Shown piece by piece: positions 5,360 through 5,456 of a stretch of 5,456 nt of DNA (positions are counted from its first letter, which is position 1; the number at the start of each line of letters is the position of its first letter). Origin of the DNA: Desulfobacteraceae bacterium (GTDB taxonomy: Bacteria > Desulfobacterota > DSM-4660 > Desulfatiglandales > Desulfatiglandaceae); assembly GCA_030612945.1 (NCBI GenBank), contig JAUWMY010000210.1, positions 1 to 5,456 of the forward strand, written 5' to 3'. The position numbers were made by a program, and so were the translations under genes. Below the pieces are notes generated by a model that ran no database searches, was not told the origin of the DNA, and saw only the letters and a program-made list of their open reading frames with translations.

Positions 5360-5456
5360 ATGGATACGACAATGAATTTTAGAGAAATACGACAAAAGTT
5401 TCTTGACTACTTCAAGTCACATGGACACGAGATTGTAGAAAGTTCTTCACTGGTCC
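5360..5456 (+). CDS. alaS: Alanyl-tRNA synthetase, N-terminal fragment (runs off window)
   Basis: The 32 complete codons include FREIRQKFLDYFKSHGH followed by SSSLVP. This matches the start of bacterial AlaRS (E. coli has EIRQAFLDFFHSKGH and SSSLVP). The enzyme is cytoplasmic and charges tRNA-Ala. The remaining 840 or so residues lie beyond the right edge. Two starts are possible, ATG 5360 and ATG 5372. The second aligns better with family N-termini, and neither has a strong Shine-Dalgarno. The gene begins 5 nt after recA with no terminator between them, so the two are likely cotranscribed. Confidence 0.95.
   Translation, partial: MDTTMNFREIRQKFLDYFKSHGHEIVESSSLV

Noticed and set aside
1..5456. 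CRISPR array, tRNA or rRNA gene, insertion sequence, phage or defence system
   Set aside because: I saw no regularly spaced long repeats, no cloverleaf-like RNA and no transposase, integrase or defence-type protein in any frame. The plus-strand genes are all recognisable chromosomal families.

Overview
The window is about half G+C and carries seven protein genes. One partial gene on the minus strand is transcribed away from a run of six plus-strand genes. The plus-strand order is larC, pgpA, cinA, thpR, recA and the start of alaS. The recA-alaS junction, a fused full-length LarC and probable selenocysteine use together suggest a Desulfobacterota (deltaproteobacterial) anaerobe such as a sulfate reducer or syntroph. 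That assignment is an inference, because no rRNA or taxon marker is present.

Left edge (1-364, minus): the first 121 codons of an exported protein related to the 5'-nucleotidase/UshA metallophosphoesterase family. The reading frame contains one in-frame TGA at codon 56 (197-199). It falls where relatives, as I recall them, carry the second cysteine of a Pro-Cys-Gly-Cys motif. Homology-like sequence continues in the same frame on both sides. A GC-rich hairpin with a G-initiated loop lies 19 nt after the TGA. The best reading is a selenoprotein (Pro-Cys-Gly-Sec) with a bacterial SECIS element. A conventional gene caller would miss it or split it. It has its own sigma70-like promoter (394-421) and a good ribosome binding site.

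Divergent intergenic region (365-643): it holds the minus-strand promoter, a 17-position imperfect inverted repeat (433-449/503-519) enclosing a smaller hairpin, a candidate plus-strand promoter (536-563), and an intrinsic-terminator-like hairpin with six Ts (587-612) just ahead of larC.

Plus-strand genes (644-5456): larC (nickel-pincer cofactor nickel insertion), pgpA (phosphatidylglycerophosphatase A), cinA (NMN deamidase with a CinA N-terminal domain), thpR (RNA 2',3'-cyclic phosphodiesterase, overlapping cinA by 29 bp), recA (after a 112-bp leader with TTTAG-type repeats) and alaS (5' end only). The close spacing of larC to thpR suggests one transcript. recA-alaS sits 5 nt apart and may be read through or use signals in the recA leader. 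Apart from the nucleotide and RNA end-processing theme of cinA and thpR, the cluster looks like conserved housekeeping gene order rather than a single pathway.
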